Shown in pieces: positions 1 through 9,817 of a stretch of DNA of 64,000 bases (position 1 is its first letter; every line of letters starts with the position of its first letter). The translations under genes and the position numbers were made by a program. The DNA lies in contig NC_030384.2 in assembly GCF_001625215.2 (NCBI RefSeq), positions 44,116,390 through 44,180,389 on the forward strand, written 5' to 3'. The stretch is from Daucus carota subsp. sativus. Its lineage: Eukaryota > Streptophyta > Magnoliopsida > Apiales > Apiaceae. The notes under the pieces are model-generated. The model saw only the letters and a list, made by a program, of their open reading frames with translations. It searched no databases and had not been told where the DNA came from.

Positions 1-453
1 CCAGCAATAAATGGCTTATGGGACAAGCTTCTTGAGGTTGGAGCAGGGGAGACAACAGTTATCTTCACACCATATGGAGGAGTTCTGGACAATTATCCAG
101 AATCAACCATTCCATTTCCCAATAGAGCTGGAACATTGTTCATGATTTACGCGAGGGTTCTGTGGGTTGGAAACACTACACAAAAGTTGGAATGGATTCG
201 CAGCTTACACGATTACTTGACACCATATGTTTCAAGCAACCCTCGAAGAGCCTATTATAACTACGATGATCTTGATTTGGGTGCAAACCCTTCTACCGGA
301 ATCATCAGCAACATCGCTGCACGTCGTTGGGGGAGCTCGTACTTTAATCAGAACTTCAACAGGTTGATTGCAATAAAAACACTGGTTGATCCACTCAACT
401 TCTTCAGACACGAGCAGACAGTCCCTCCATTTTCACTCATACAAGACATGTGA
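1..453 (+). CDS. BBE-like FAD-linked oxidase, 3' part (copy A, runs off left edge)
   Basis: The frame is open from base 1 to a TGA at 451-453 and gives the last 150 residues of a berberine-bridge-enzyme-like oxidase. It aligns without gaps to residues 400-549 of the complete paralogue at 4918-6567, with five substitutions by eye (about 97% identity). It holds the BBE C-terminal region: the NYDDLDLG segment and the C-terminal VDPLNFFRHEQTVPP block that closes the FAD-binding fold. Family members are secreted or vacuolar flavoprotein oxidases acting on alkaloids, oligosaccharides or monolignols; the substrate here cannot be told. The 5' two thirds lie outside the window, so whether the gene is intact is unknown. 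The two copies are in direct tandem. Confidence 0.93.
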   Translation, partial: PAINGLWDKLLEVGAGETTVIFTPYGGVLDNYPESTIPFPNRAGTLFMIYARVLWVGNTTQKLEWIRSLHDYLTPYVSSNPRRAYYNYDDLDLGANPSTGIISNIAARRWGSSYFNQNFNRLIAIKTLVDPLNFFRHEQTVPPFSLIQDM

Positions 454-1333
454 TCGAGTCAACTCATTTTCGTCATTTGCTTGCTTGTGTTGAATCTCAA
501 AATAATAAATTGTACTGGCTAGCTACTGGGTGCATGTCTAGCTAGATCGTGTATATCTTATTGTGCCGGATCTTTATGTTACAGTTAATGATCCATCGCT
601 TTTTATCCTGGCAAATTACCATCAAATTCCAATAATGTGATTTCTCATTTCCTCAAAGCTGTATGCGCAACCCTAATTTAAATTTTGGCACACCCATAGG
701 CCATGGCTAAGTTTTCGGATCCAAACTTTTTGCACACGCAAATTATTGCACCATGTTCTCTACTATTCTACCAATGTATAATTACAACTTCTTCTTCACT
801 TGCCACCCACTTTCAGCATCACATTTATTATTCCTCACCATATCACGGTCTAGATATGAAATTAAAAGCAATGTCAACGAATCCCTGCGATAAGGTTCGT
901 TTACCTGCTCTACTTAAAAGAAATGGATTTTCTTGTCGCTACTAATGTGATTCCTGCACGGCAATGAAATAATGCAGTATTAATTCCAGTTTTCGTTGGG
1001 TTAGCTACTGCATGTGTTTCAGCTTTTATATTGCTACTACCATAAACTATTGCACAGCTTTTCTACATTCACTATTCACATCAATGTCTAGCCGGCGGAA
1101 ATTCAGTATACTCTTTCGCAAGATCAGTTAATTCAAAGAGATAGCAATCTTATTGAAGAGCAACTAGTCTGATAAAAAGTATAGTTTTATAATTTGTTTT
1201 AATAAAATTTAATTATTATATTTTTTCGCTAATAAGTAATTTAAAATAATATATAAAACTATAATAATAAGTAAAATTATACTTTATATGAGTTTCAAAA
1301 TATGTGTCGAGCCTCATTTATAGAACCTAGAAG
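454..1333. other. 3' flank of BBE copy A
   Basis: No gene is supported. The stretch matches the 3' flank of copy B (about 6568-7260) in blocks, including the post-stop segment and a block around 860-1000 that recurs near 6990-7110. It belongs to the tandem segmental duplication. The 80-residue open frame at 703-945 has no recognisable domain and is not conserved as a frame in the copy B flank. Confidence 0.6.
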
Positions 1334-2144
1334 TAGGGCTGTAAATCGATACGGACTATCCGGTGTCTCGGCTCATATTTGGCTCGAAAATATGATACAT
1401 GTTTCATATCCGTTTTGAAAACGATCCAAATCTGACAAAAAAAATTAAGCTCATATAATATATGATCTCGGATACGAGCACACATATACCCGCTCAGATT
1501 CGGTCTCATATAATTTTTCATAATATGATCCTACCCGAATAACCGAATATGATCCACAGTTCATATTTGATTCAAACTCATATACATATTATATTTTAAC
1601 ACCATCGTATTTGCAAGTAAATAGTCATCATTTTATAAAATTGGAACATCTTATTTAAGTTTATATCTTCATAAAATATGATTTTATTTATGTGATCATA
1701 GTTATTATCTTCATATATATTTAATAAATGATATATACCAAAATATAACTATACGTTTTAATTTAAAATAATTATACTTTATAATATTATGTTTACTTAG
1801 ACTAAATGATAATTATTTGAACAACTAAAATAATAATGATATTTGATGTCAGTGGATCATATCTGGCTCATGTTCGATGGATCATAAACTACCTGGTTAA
1901 AAAATAAAAAATACGATACTGGATAATATCCGGTTCATATTCGATGGATCATAAAATACCCGGTTAAAAAATTAAAAATATGATACTAGATCATATCCGG
2001 TTCAGATCCGAATCTCAAATACCCGGAATCGGTTTATATCCAAATAAAATGATCCCGGACCCAAATCTGGACAAGCTAAAAATTATATAATCCGATACTT
2101 GAGCAGAAGGATACCCGGATCACTCGGATCATTTTACCGCCTTA
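1334..2144. mobile_element. hAT-type non-autonomous element (MITE), 811 bp
   Basis: The ends are imperfect inverted repeats (TAGGGCTGTAAA at the left; the right end reads TAAGGCGGTAAA on the other strand). The flanking 8-mers CCTAGAAG and CCTAGAGA share their first six bases, fitting a worn 8-bp hAT target duplication. Inside are repeated short motifs built on GGATCATATCCGGTT and ACCCGG near both ends, with AT-rich DNA between. There is no open frame. It is absent from the equivalent flank of BBE copy B, so it inserted after or differentially with respect to the duplication. Confidence 0.65.
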
Positions 2145-2904
2145 CCTAGAGAGACTGGGAGTAACATTAATTATTATATAATGTAGTAACTAATTTAATG
2201 AAATTATCATGTTTTTAAAATACCGACTTGATTCCTAATGTCTACCTATATTAAGTACATATTGTAAGGGGATTGTGATTCAGAATATCAATTTTTTTAT
2301 AGTTTTATTTTTTAACCATACTAATAATATTTAACTTAGTTGAGTAGTTTATACACTAATCTAAATTTAGTGAAAGCAAGGTATTATTTATTTAGAGCAT
2401 CTCTAATCATATATAATTTTTATCTAAAAATTATTAATATATATTATAAATAAAAAATATACAAATTATGTAAAAAAAAAATTAACTCCAGTGGTAATTC
2501 AGTTGGAGATCTTATACGATAGTAAGTAGTAACGTTAGTAACATTGCTTCTCTCAGTTTCAAAAGAGTATTTAAGAAAAATGAAAAAAATAATATTAACT
2601 TAAATCTTATTTTCTATTATCGTATCTTTTTAACTAGGATTCGTTTGGTGCTCTCTTGTTGCCCATTGGATATTTATATATATTATTATCTTAACTTTCT
2701 TTTGAGAGAATATTATTTTATCAACTTGATCTTGATTCACATGATCATACTTTGTATTACCAAAATCTGACTGCTATCATCTCATCCGAACATCCTCGTA
2801 GAATATTCGGACGACAATGTGACTGTTATATGTATACTTGAAATCTGACTGCTGTAGGTTGATCATACATTCGTACTGGTCTTGCTATAAATTAAGGACA
2901 TACG

Positions 2905-3046
2905 CGATCGATTGGGCAGGTTACCTAACGCTATTACGTCGATTAGTGCCACAATCATCGTTGTACTCGGATTTTAAAATGGTATAACTTGTCAATGTGT
3001 GCTATTTTATTTCTCTGGTTGATTTTTAAAACTAATATTGGAGGCC
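2905..3046 (+). repeat. Segmental duplication block, copy A (pairs with 7945-8083)
   Basis: About 140 bp starting at GATCGATTG, with TTACCTAACGCT and GTCGATTAGTGCCAC inside, recurs in the same order and strand at 7945-8083. Both blocks lie downstream of a BBE gene, 2.45 kb after the stop in copy A and 1.38 kb in copy B. The difference in distance is explained partly by the 811-bp MITE in copy A and by the palindrome-array insertion in copy B. Confidence 0.8.
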
Positions 3047-3182
3047 ACAAGTCATATCCTAATCCTGTTACGGTGTTCGGTGTAACTTTACACCAAGCGC
3101 GGGTTGTGTAATTTCACACCACCACCTTCATCTCAGCCAGTCGCTGGAATATGTTAGTCAGAATGTGGAACCGTGACGAGAG

Positions 3183-3184
<2 letters not shown>

Positions 3185-3275
<91 letters not shown>
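3185..3275. repeat. (AT)n microsatellite, about 91 bp
   Basis: An uninterrupted AT dinucleotide run. It has no counterpart in the BBE copy B flank. Tracts of this length are usually length-polymorphic and prone to assembly error. Confidence 0.97.
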
Positions 3276-3277
<2 letters not shown>

Positions 3278-3319
3278 TACAATAGATAGCCGCCCTTGTT
3301 TTTCATTATTTACTAGGCT

Positions 3320-3570
3320 AGGTTGGAGTTGGCCGGGCTTAAAAGGTCGGCGGCTGAGTTTACAAGTCAGAATCACTTATTCGTACCGTTTAGATAAAAA
3401 GTCAAAAAATACTTATAAGATGTTGAAAATAATAGATTTAGTTTCATGACTTCTACTTCTTTCACAAACACTTTAATCATTTATAAGGTATAAGTCTTAA
3501 CTTTTTTCTAACTTCTACTTCACTTATTTATTTTAAATAAGAAGCATTTATTTTAAACTCATCCAAACAA
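3320..3570. repeat. Dispersed repeat, kin of 35161-35405
   Basis: The block with AATCACTTATTCGTACCGTTT, ACACTTTAATCA and a 3' part rich in CTTATTTATTTTAA, ending in a CCAAAC motif, recurs in order near 35.2-35.4 kb. There the ends read GGGTGTTTGG and CCAAACGACCCC, suggesting a hAT-like MITE family. Boundaries here are approximate and I see no clear target duplication. Confidence 0.5.
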
Positions 3571-4855
3571 CATTCGTATAGTAGGCTCCGTGTTTAGTTG
3601 TTTACTCTGCAAGAAATAGCTATGCTCCAAATACTATTGATAGTTGTAAATATGCATAACACTACTGATCTCAATTCAATGCTACTGATCTCAGCTGACA
3701 GTCGCTGGAATCTTGAATATGTTAGTTATAATGTGGCTTTGAGGACAGCTATAGCAAACACCAAGCGTGCCCGGCGTTATGTTGCACCAAGCGCGGTTGA
3801 GCATAGGATCAACACAGCCGATCGGCATATCGAGTACCCGTAGTCCAGCAAAAGAGTTCAGCAGCAACAGTTTCGTGTTTTAGCATTGCGTGTAAATCTG
3901 AAAATGTATGATTTGTGTTATAATTATTGGTCGGAGAAATATACTTTATTTTATTTTGTTTTCACGTTTTTTTTTCTTGGCAATTAGGGTTTGTTTTTTC
4001 TGCCGTTCAACAACTCCATGTACGGGCTATCATTTTTTAAACATGTCATATCACTATCAGCTGCATGGACTACAGGAGGTGAGTGACACGCCTGATAAAA
4101 AAGAAATCAACAAGTCATCCTAATTTTTCAGTAATACATACAGGGTCATGTATGCCAGGATGATAGTTGGATGGATATTTAGCTATCGAGATTTTAATAA
4201 ATTTTTAATATATTAGAAAAAATTAATTGTTGGACTATTAAAATATTTTCTGTCCTCTCAAATTTTTACACTATTTTTTTTAGACTCATCTAAGTTATAG
4301 TTTTATAATATATATATACATGTGTATGGGTGGGTGGGCAATATGATGCATCTTGGTTTAAATGAAGATCATAGATCGAATAAAAACTAAAATTTAAGAG
4401 AAAAGACGATTATATTGAATCTGATTTTGAAGGATCTGAATCAAACTCTGAATTTTCTTCGGTTCATTTTTATTTTCAGTTCAGGAAAAACGCTCGCAAC
4501 TGTCAGAGCTATTCTTCTAAATTCAAAGATATGGCTCTTCTAAATTCAAAGATATGGCCTCTGGAAAGAAAAAGAAAATAAACTATATATGGGCCGTTGA
4601 CGTGCTTATACTAACATTGTATTTTTGGATATCAAACAAAATTGCCTGTCACACACGTCATGCACGCTTCAATTTAAGCATATATTCACTTTCATATGGG
4701 CTAGGTTTATCTCGGTGACTTGCTCTTTTGTATCACCGAAGTCCACTGGACTAGTAATGCATTAAATTAAATCTAATATAGCCAAACGATTAACATGTGC
4801 GATACAAATAGTCGAAATACCTAGATTATTGGTCTTCTCTTCCAGAACGAAACCC

Positions 4856-4863
4856 TATAAATA
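4856..4863 (+). promoter_or_regulatory. TATA box of BBE copy B
   Basis: TATAAATA lies 55-62 bp upstream of the ATG at 4918, leaving room for a short unspliced leader. This supports that ATG as the start. Confidence 0.75.
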
Positions 4864-4917
4864 GCGCATCTTCCTCGGTTTAAGAAACACACCACCAACT
4901 AAGTAAGAAACACGATC

Positions 4918-6567
4918 ATGAAGAGTCCTGCAACCTCTTTAGCCCTTTCACTTTTCTGCATTCTTTTGGCCATAGCCATCTCACCTTCTTGTGCAGTAAT
5001 AAGCATCCAGTCTTCTTCTGCATGGATTGATCTTCCTAATCCTTCTGGCTTTGTAACATGCGTCAAATCCATGTCCCAATATGTTTATACACCTGCTAAT
5101 TCGTCATACAATGATATTTATGCCTTTTCCGCTCGAAACCCTCGTTTCCTAATGCCAGATGCAAATCGTCTTCTTCCTGCGGTCATTGTCACTCCTGGAG
5201 CCGAATCGGAAGTCCCGACTGTGGTGATCTGTGCCAGACAAAATGACATGCAGATTCGGACAAGAAGCGGAGGCCATGATTTCGAAGGCCTTTCGTATAG
5301 TAGCACATACACCCGTCCTTTCGTCTTGCTTGACATGATCAACCTTAAATCGGTTATTGCTGACCCCGTGACCAAAACCGCAGTGGTGCAAGCAGGGGCA
5401 ACTCTGGGCGAGGTCTACTACTGGATCTATCGAGCAAGTGGACTGCTTGGTTTCCCTGCTGGGGTTTGGTCCACGGTGGGAGCTACTGGACTCATTTGTG
5501 GCGGAGGATATGGTCCATTGAGACGAAAGTATGGTTTGGCGGCTGATAACGTAATCGATGCCCGCATAGTCGATGTTAATGGAAATATTCTCGACCGAAA
5601 AGCTATGGGTGAAGATCTTTTCTGGGCTATTAGAGGTGGTAGCTGTTCTAGCTTCGGTGTCATTTTGACCTGGACGCTAAACCTGGTTGATATCCCCCCA
5701 AAAGTGACGATTTTCACAGTGCTTCGAGAGGATCGCCAGACTGAAATCATTTATCCCTTCCAAACCATTGCTCCGGTTCTTCCAAATGAAGTGGACATCA
5801 GGTGCCGTATAAGTACAGTCATCAACTTTAATACGAGTACACGGCCAGACGGTTTAGCCATTCAACTAGGCTTCACGGGGGCATACCTTGGTTCGGCTGA
5901 TGACTTATTCACCATATTTAGCACCAGGCTCCCCGAAATAGGTTTCTTGAGATCAGACCTTGTGGAAGTTCCTTGGATCGAGGCTCTCATGCAATCCTCG
6001 TTTTTCCCATTTTTCTCCTCCAACTACACTCCCGAGGATTTCCTCAACAGATCATTTTTAGCTGATATTCCTACCAAAGCAAAGTCCGACTTTGTAAGAT
6101 CGCCACTGTCCGTCCCAGCAATAAATGGCTTATGGGACAAGCTTCTTGAGGTCGGAGCCGGGGAGACAACTGTCATCTTCACGCCTTATGGAGGAGTTCT
6201 GGACAATTATCCAGAATCCGCCATTCCATTTCCCAACAGAGCTGGAACATTGTTCATGATTTACGCGAGGGTTCTGTGGGTTGGGAACACAACACAGAAG
6301 TTGGAATGGATACGAAGCCTACATGATTACTTGACACCGTATGTTTCAAGCAACCCGCGAAGAGCTTATTATAACTACGATGATCTTGATTTGGGCGCAA
6401 ACCCTGCCACTGGCATCATCAGCAACATAGCTGCCCGTAGCTGGGGAAGCTCGTACTTTAATGAGAACTTCAATCGGTTAATTGCAATAAAAACACTGGT
6501 CGATCCGCTCAACTTCTTCAGACATGAGCAGACAGTCCCGCCATTTTCACTCATACAAGAGATGTGA
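4918..6567 (+). CDS. BBE-like FAD-linked oxidase (copy B, complete, intronless)
   Basis: A 549-residue single-exon gene of the berberine-bridge-enzyme-like family, secreted or vacuolar flavin oxidases. Residues 1 to about 27 form a signal peptide. The PCMH-type FAD domain follows: RSGGHDFEG holds His120, the expected histidyl-FAD attachment residue, and GGGYGPLRRKYGLAADN follows near 195. C48 and C105 sit where family members form a disulfide. At the second FAD attachment site the family usually has GVCPTVG with a cysteine; here residues 182-188 read GVWSTVG, so the cysteine is replaced by Trp184. A 6-S-cysteinyl bond cannot form there, and monocovalent FAD is the likely state. The C-terminal BBE domain (NYDDLDLG, VDPLNFFRHEQTVPP) is complete. 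Length is normal for the family. The 3' end of a 97% identical paralogue lies 4.5 kb upstream. The substrate cannot be inferred; a defence or cell-wall role is plausible. Confidence 0.95.
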   Translation: MKSPATSLALSLFCILLAIAISPSCAVISIQSSSAWIDLPNPSGFVTCVKSMSQYVYTPANSSYNDIYAFSARNPRFLMPDANRLLPAVIVTPGAESEVPTVVICARQNDMQIRTRSGGHDFEGLSYSSTYTRPFVLLDMINLKSVIADPVTKTAVVQAGATLGEVYYWIYRASGLLGFPAGVWSTVGATGLICGGGYGPLRRKYGLAADNVIDARIVDVNGNILDRKAMGEDLFWAIRGGSCSSFGVILTWTLNLVDIPPKVTIFTVLREDRQTEIIYPFQTIAPVLPNEVDIRCRISTVINFNTSTRPDGLAIQLGFTGAYLGSADDLFTIFSTRLPEIGFLRSDLVEVPWIEALMQSSFFPFFSSNYTPEDFLNRSFLADIPTKAKSDFVRSPLSVPAINGLWDKLLEVGAGETTVIFTPYGGVLDNYPESAIPFPNRAGTLFMIYARVLWVGNTTQKLEWIRSLHDYLTPYVSSNPRRAYYNYDDLDLGANPATGIISNIAARSWGSSYFNENFNRLIAIKTLVDPLNFFRHEQTVPPFSLIQEM

Positions 6568-7517
6568 TCGAGTCAGCTCAACCACCTGATTTGCTTGTTC
6601 GTATTGAATCTCGTAATAATAAAATTTAGCTAGAGCTACTGCATGCTTGTCTAGCTAGATCTCGTTTGTTGCTATCTTTGTGTGCTGGATCTTTATGTTA
6701 TAGTTAATGATCCATCTTATTGTATCAGGGCCTGTACTGTAACACTCTATTTCGAATAATGAGATTTCTCGTCTCCTGATATTTACACGCGTAAACCTTA
6801 TTTCAATCTTAGGCCACATTTTCGGGTTCGAACTTTGAAATTTCTGTTCATCTTACATGAAACTATATAACAACTTCTTGCATCAGGTTCTCTGCATATT
6901 TCAAATGTATAATTACTTCTTTTCCACTTCCCCGATATTTTTCATCCACATTCATAATTCGTCGCCATACAAAAGTCTTGCGAAGAAAAATGAACCAATG
7001 TCAACGAATCAAATTGACATGGTTCTTTTACCTGCTCTACTATAAAATTGGATTTTCTTGTCGCTGTTAGAGTAATCCTTACACGGCTTTGAAATAATGT
7101 AGTCGTGATTCTCTTTTTCTGGGGGACGGTAGCTATACCTGGTTTCAACCTTGATTGATATTGCGAGAAACATATACTGCATTTCTTTTTTCATATTTAA
7201 ATCAATACATCAAAATCTAGCCGGTGGAAATTTAGAATACTCTTTTCCAGAATCAGATAATTTAAGAGGATGCAATCTTATTGAAAGAACAAGTAGCCTA
7301 ATTGACCATTAAGTATGTTCTATGTTCTATTCAAGACTGGTAGTTGGCAAATGGTACTTGGAATTTTACTGCTATACATTATTCAAACGTTTGGGGTTAG
7401 CTTTCATTATCAAAATTTTAATAAATAATGTTTAGAGATTCACCAATCACATCTATAAAAATGGTTCCAGATATCATTTGAAAACAAGATTTTAAGTTGG
7501 GTTTATACTAAAGTAAC
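6568..7517. other. 3' flank of BBE copy B
   Basis: No gene. The first 700 bp or so match the 3' flank of copy A in blocks. Short open frames at 6857-7045 and on the reverse strand have no family features. Confidence 0.6.
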
Positions 7518-7930
7518 GAAACGTAACATCGTGTAGCGTTTTGGGTAAAATAAATATTTTTCATTTTTTAAAGTTAAAAAACGCTACTTAATAGTATTTT
7601 GGGTTTAAAACGCTACTTTAAATTGTGTTTTGAGTGTAAAACACTACTTTATCTTGTGTTACCGATTTTTCTTTATTTTTAAAGTTCAAAATGCTACTTA
7701 GAGTGGTACAAAACACAATTTCATCCTGGATTACCAAATTTTTTTTTTTTTTAAAAATAAAAAAGCAATCAAACTGTCCAACACTATACTATGTTGCGTT
7801 TTGATAACTTCTTAGCTAACGCGTCTTGTTGTTGTGATATTTGGGATATTTTTTCGGATGATGATATTTGGGACAATTTTAATTTTAAATTATGATATTG
7901 TGGATCTTCTCTTATAAATTTTGGGTCAAT
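7518..7930. repeat. Decayed palindrome-array repeat (kin of 56213-56525 and 59319-59541)
   Basis: Five or six degenerate copies of a palindrome with half-sites AAACGCTAC and GTAGCGTTT, at about 7518-7543, 7577-7600, 7606-7631, 7637-7661, 7688-7715 and 7780-7803. They are followed by two TATTTGGGA motifs (about 7839 and 7865). The same association, in the opposite orientation, is seen at the left side of the MULE island, where CCCCAAATAACC motifs precede the array at about 56130-56190. No transposase is nearby, so this looks like an old non-autonomous or terminal fragment of the same family. It lies in the copy B flank only. Confidence 0.6.
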
Positions 7931-7944
7931 GCAAGTAATGAAAA

Positions 7945-8083
7945 TGATCGATTGAGCTTGTTACCTAACGCTCTTTGGTCGATTAGTGCCACCATCATTG
8001 TACTCGGATTCTTAAATTTTATAACTTGTCAACGTGTAGTATTTTATTTCTGCTATTGGTTGTTAAATTAATATGTGAGGCAA
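7945..8083 (+). repeat. Segmental duplication block, copy B (pairs with 2905-3046)
   Basis: Same order and strand as the block at 2905-3046, with point differences and small indels. A further duplicated block (GCAGGCTCC...TTTAGTTGTTAACT, about 8105-8200) pairs with about 3580-3690. The duplicated unit therefore extends at least 1.5 kb past the BBE stop. Confidence 0.8.
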
Positions 8084-8313
8084 GCAACAAAGCCAAATTA
8101 ATATGCAGGCTCCCCGTTTAGTTGTTAACTGAAGAGAAATATTGATTAAGGTTCAATGTTTTCTGCTAGTTTTAGATATAACACTAATGATCTCAATACA
8201 ATGGCCACATGAATATCTCTGTGTAGCATTATACCCGTAAATTTAATCTTTTTGCACTCGTTCTGATATATTGGAAAAAGAAAATCTTAAGAGTATATAT
8301 GCGGTGGTCCTTA

Positions 8314-8657
8314 GAGCATGGGCAGCGGGAGAGCCCAAGTCTCTTATTTTTGGGTCCCATTAAATTGCCACATAAGCGAAAGAGGAACTTGGGTGATTTA
8401 GCTCCAATGGATGATTGTAGCCTAAGTACTGCTGGTGTTATTTTATCGTATATAATATTATGTCATTAACTGTTTGAATCAATCCAGAATGTTTAAATAA
8501 AATAAGATATGATATAAAAGTCAAGACTGCAGAAATGGCCAAGACCCAGCTTCGCGGGACCGGACCGCTTTTTCTCATTTGCTCCAACGCTGAATTTGTG
8601 ATGGGAATCCTTTTCACGGGATCCAATGCAAGAGTTAGGCCTGCGTTGGAGTTGCTC
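8314..8657. mobile_element. PIF/Harbinger-like MITE, 344 bp
   Basis: Ends GAGCATGGGCAGCGG and CGTTGGAGTTGCTC are imperfect inverted repeats of the common plant GAGCA-type MITE. The element is flanked by TTA at 8311-8313 and 8658-8660, the 3-bp target typical of Harbinger elements. There is no coding capacity; the two short open frames are overlapping opposite-strand frames within it. Confidence 0.7.
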
Positions 8658-8660
8658 TTA

Positions 8661-9817
8661 GGAATTCAGGATACAAAATTCAGTAATTCCAAAAACTCAA
8701 GAGGTAAGAAATTCATAGCTTAACGGATGAAGTGCCGTAACTGCCCATATGTTCCAATCAAACACTGCAGTACAGTTATGGGGGAAAACATTTGATGGTT
8801 CCAGGCTCCATCATGCAACATTGAAGCACGGCCTAAAAAAAGAGGAACGCCCAACTCAAAACTCTCTTTTAGAAAAGCAGAGATGGATGGGATGAGGATA
8901 AATGATGTAGACTATTATCAAACTATTTTAGTTATCAAAATTTAAATAAATCTTAAGTATTCCTGCTGATCTCGCCGGAATCGCAATAATCATGTGAACT
9001 TATAATTCTCTTGATGAACTCTTTTACAAAAAATCTCTGATATTATAACCGTGATATTATAACCAATTCATAATTAATGATAATTATGTGAGCTTATAAT
9101 TCCCAATGTTAATGGACTTTTTCGCAAGAAACCTCTATTGAAATTGATATATAACCAATTCATCGATGTAATAACAATATTTATGCCTACATTTTAAAAA
9201 ATATATATTATATCATATACAACATCAGCATAAAAGGTTATTCTAATAAGTAATTAAATATTTCAGTGATATTGTTTAAAAAAAATATTTCAGGGATATT
9301 AAATGAAATAATTATATTATAAAACGTACCAAAATTCCCATGTACTATTTTTTTATTTACTTTCATGAATAGCGCCAGATTTCCTGAAAAACACCCCATC
9401 CACCATATCATATCTTGTATCCTGTAAAATAAATAACAAATCTCATACTTCAAATACTGTACCAAGCCCATGTCCTCCCAATTTCGTATACAATTTTTCA
9501 AACATACTGAACTTAACCACAATTCCTACTCGCATAACAAAGAAGTGTTAGGATTCTCATCCTAAACAACTCGGGAGCATGCAAATAAGAACTTTGACAC
9601 ATAACCAGGCTCTTGCCGTCAGAGCATGCTCTGTTCTGTGTGCACCTTATTTCCCTCCGTTTTCCCACCTCATTTTCCTCCATCGCCTGCCTCATTGCCA
9701 CCTTCGCCCTTCTCCTTCTCACTTTACCTTTCCAGCATACAGCATTGAAGCACATCCATCTAAAAGAAAACATAAATTGAGCTCTAGAGAATGATCCTCA
9801 ATAATCTAAAATCACCA
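8661..9817. other. Gene-free stretch downstream of the SDP1-like gene
   Basis: AT-rich, no gene supported. It contains the presumed 3' UTR of the minus-strand lipase gene next to 9817. A pyrimidine-rich segment at about 9650-9730 gives open frames on both strands with no domain. Confidence 0.55.

Larger units (their letters stand above)
2145..4855. other. Gene-free stretch between the two BBE copies
   Basis: AT-rich with no supported gene. It contains the segmental-duplication block at 2905-3046, an AT microsatellite (3185-3275), a dispersed repeat near 3320-3570 that recurs at 35.2-35.4 kb, a second duplicated block near 3580-3690 (counterpart near 8105-8200), and a short tandem duplication of about 23 bp at 4509-4558. 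Possible W-box (TTGAC near 4597) and ACGT-core motifs (near 4650) lie 250-320 bp upstream of BBE copy B. Short open frames here have no family features. Confidence 0.6.

Noticed and set aside
2396-2516. Short MITE with ends GAGCATCTCTAAT and CAGTTGGAGATC
   Set aside because: Ends match weakly and no clear 3-bp target duplication can be assigned in AT-rich flank.
3158-3376. Reverse-strand open frame rich in Ile-Tyr repeats
   Set aside because: It is a translation of the (AT)n microsatellite.
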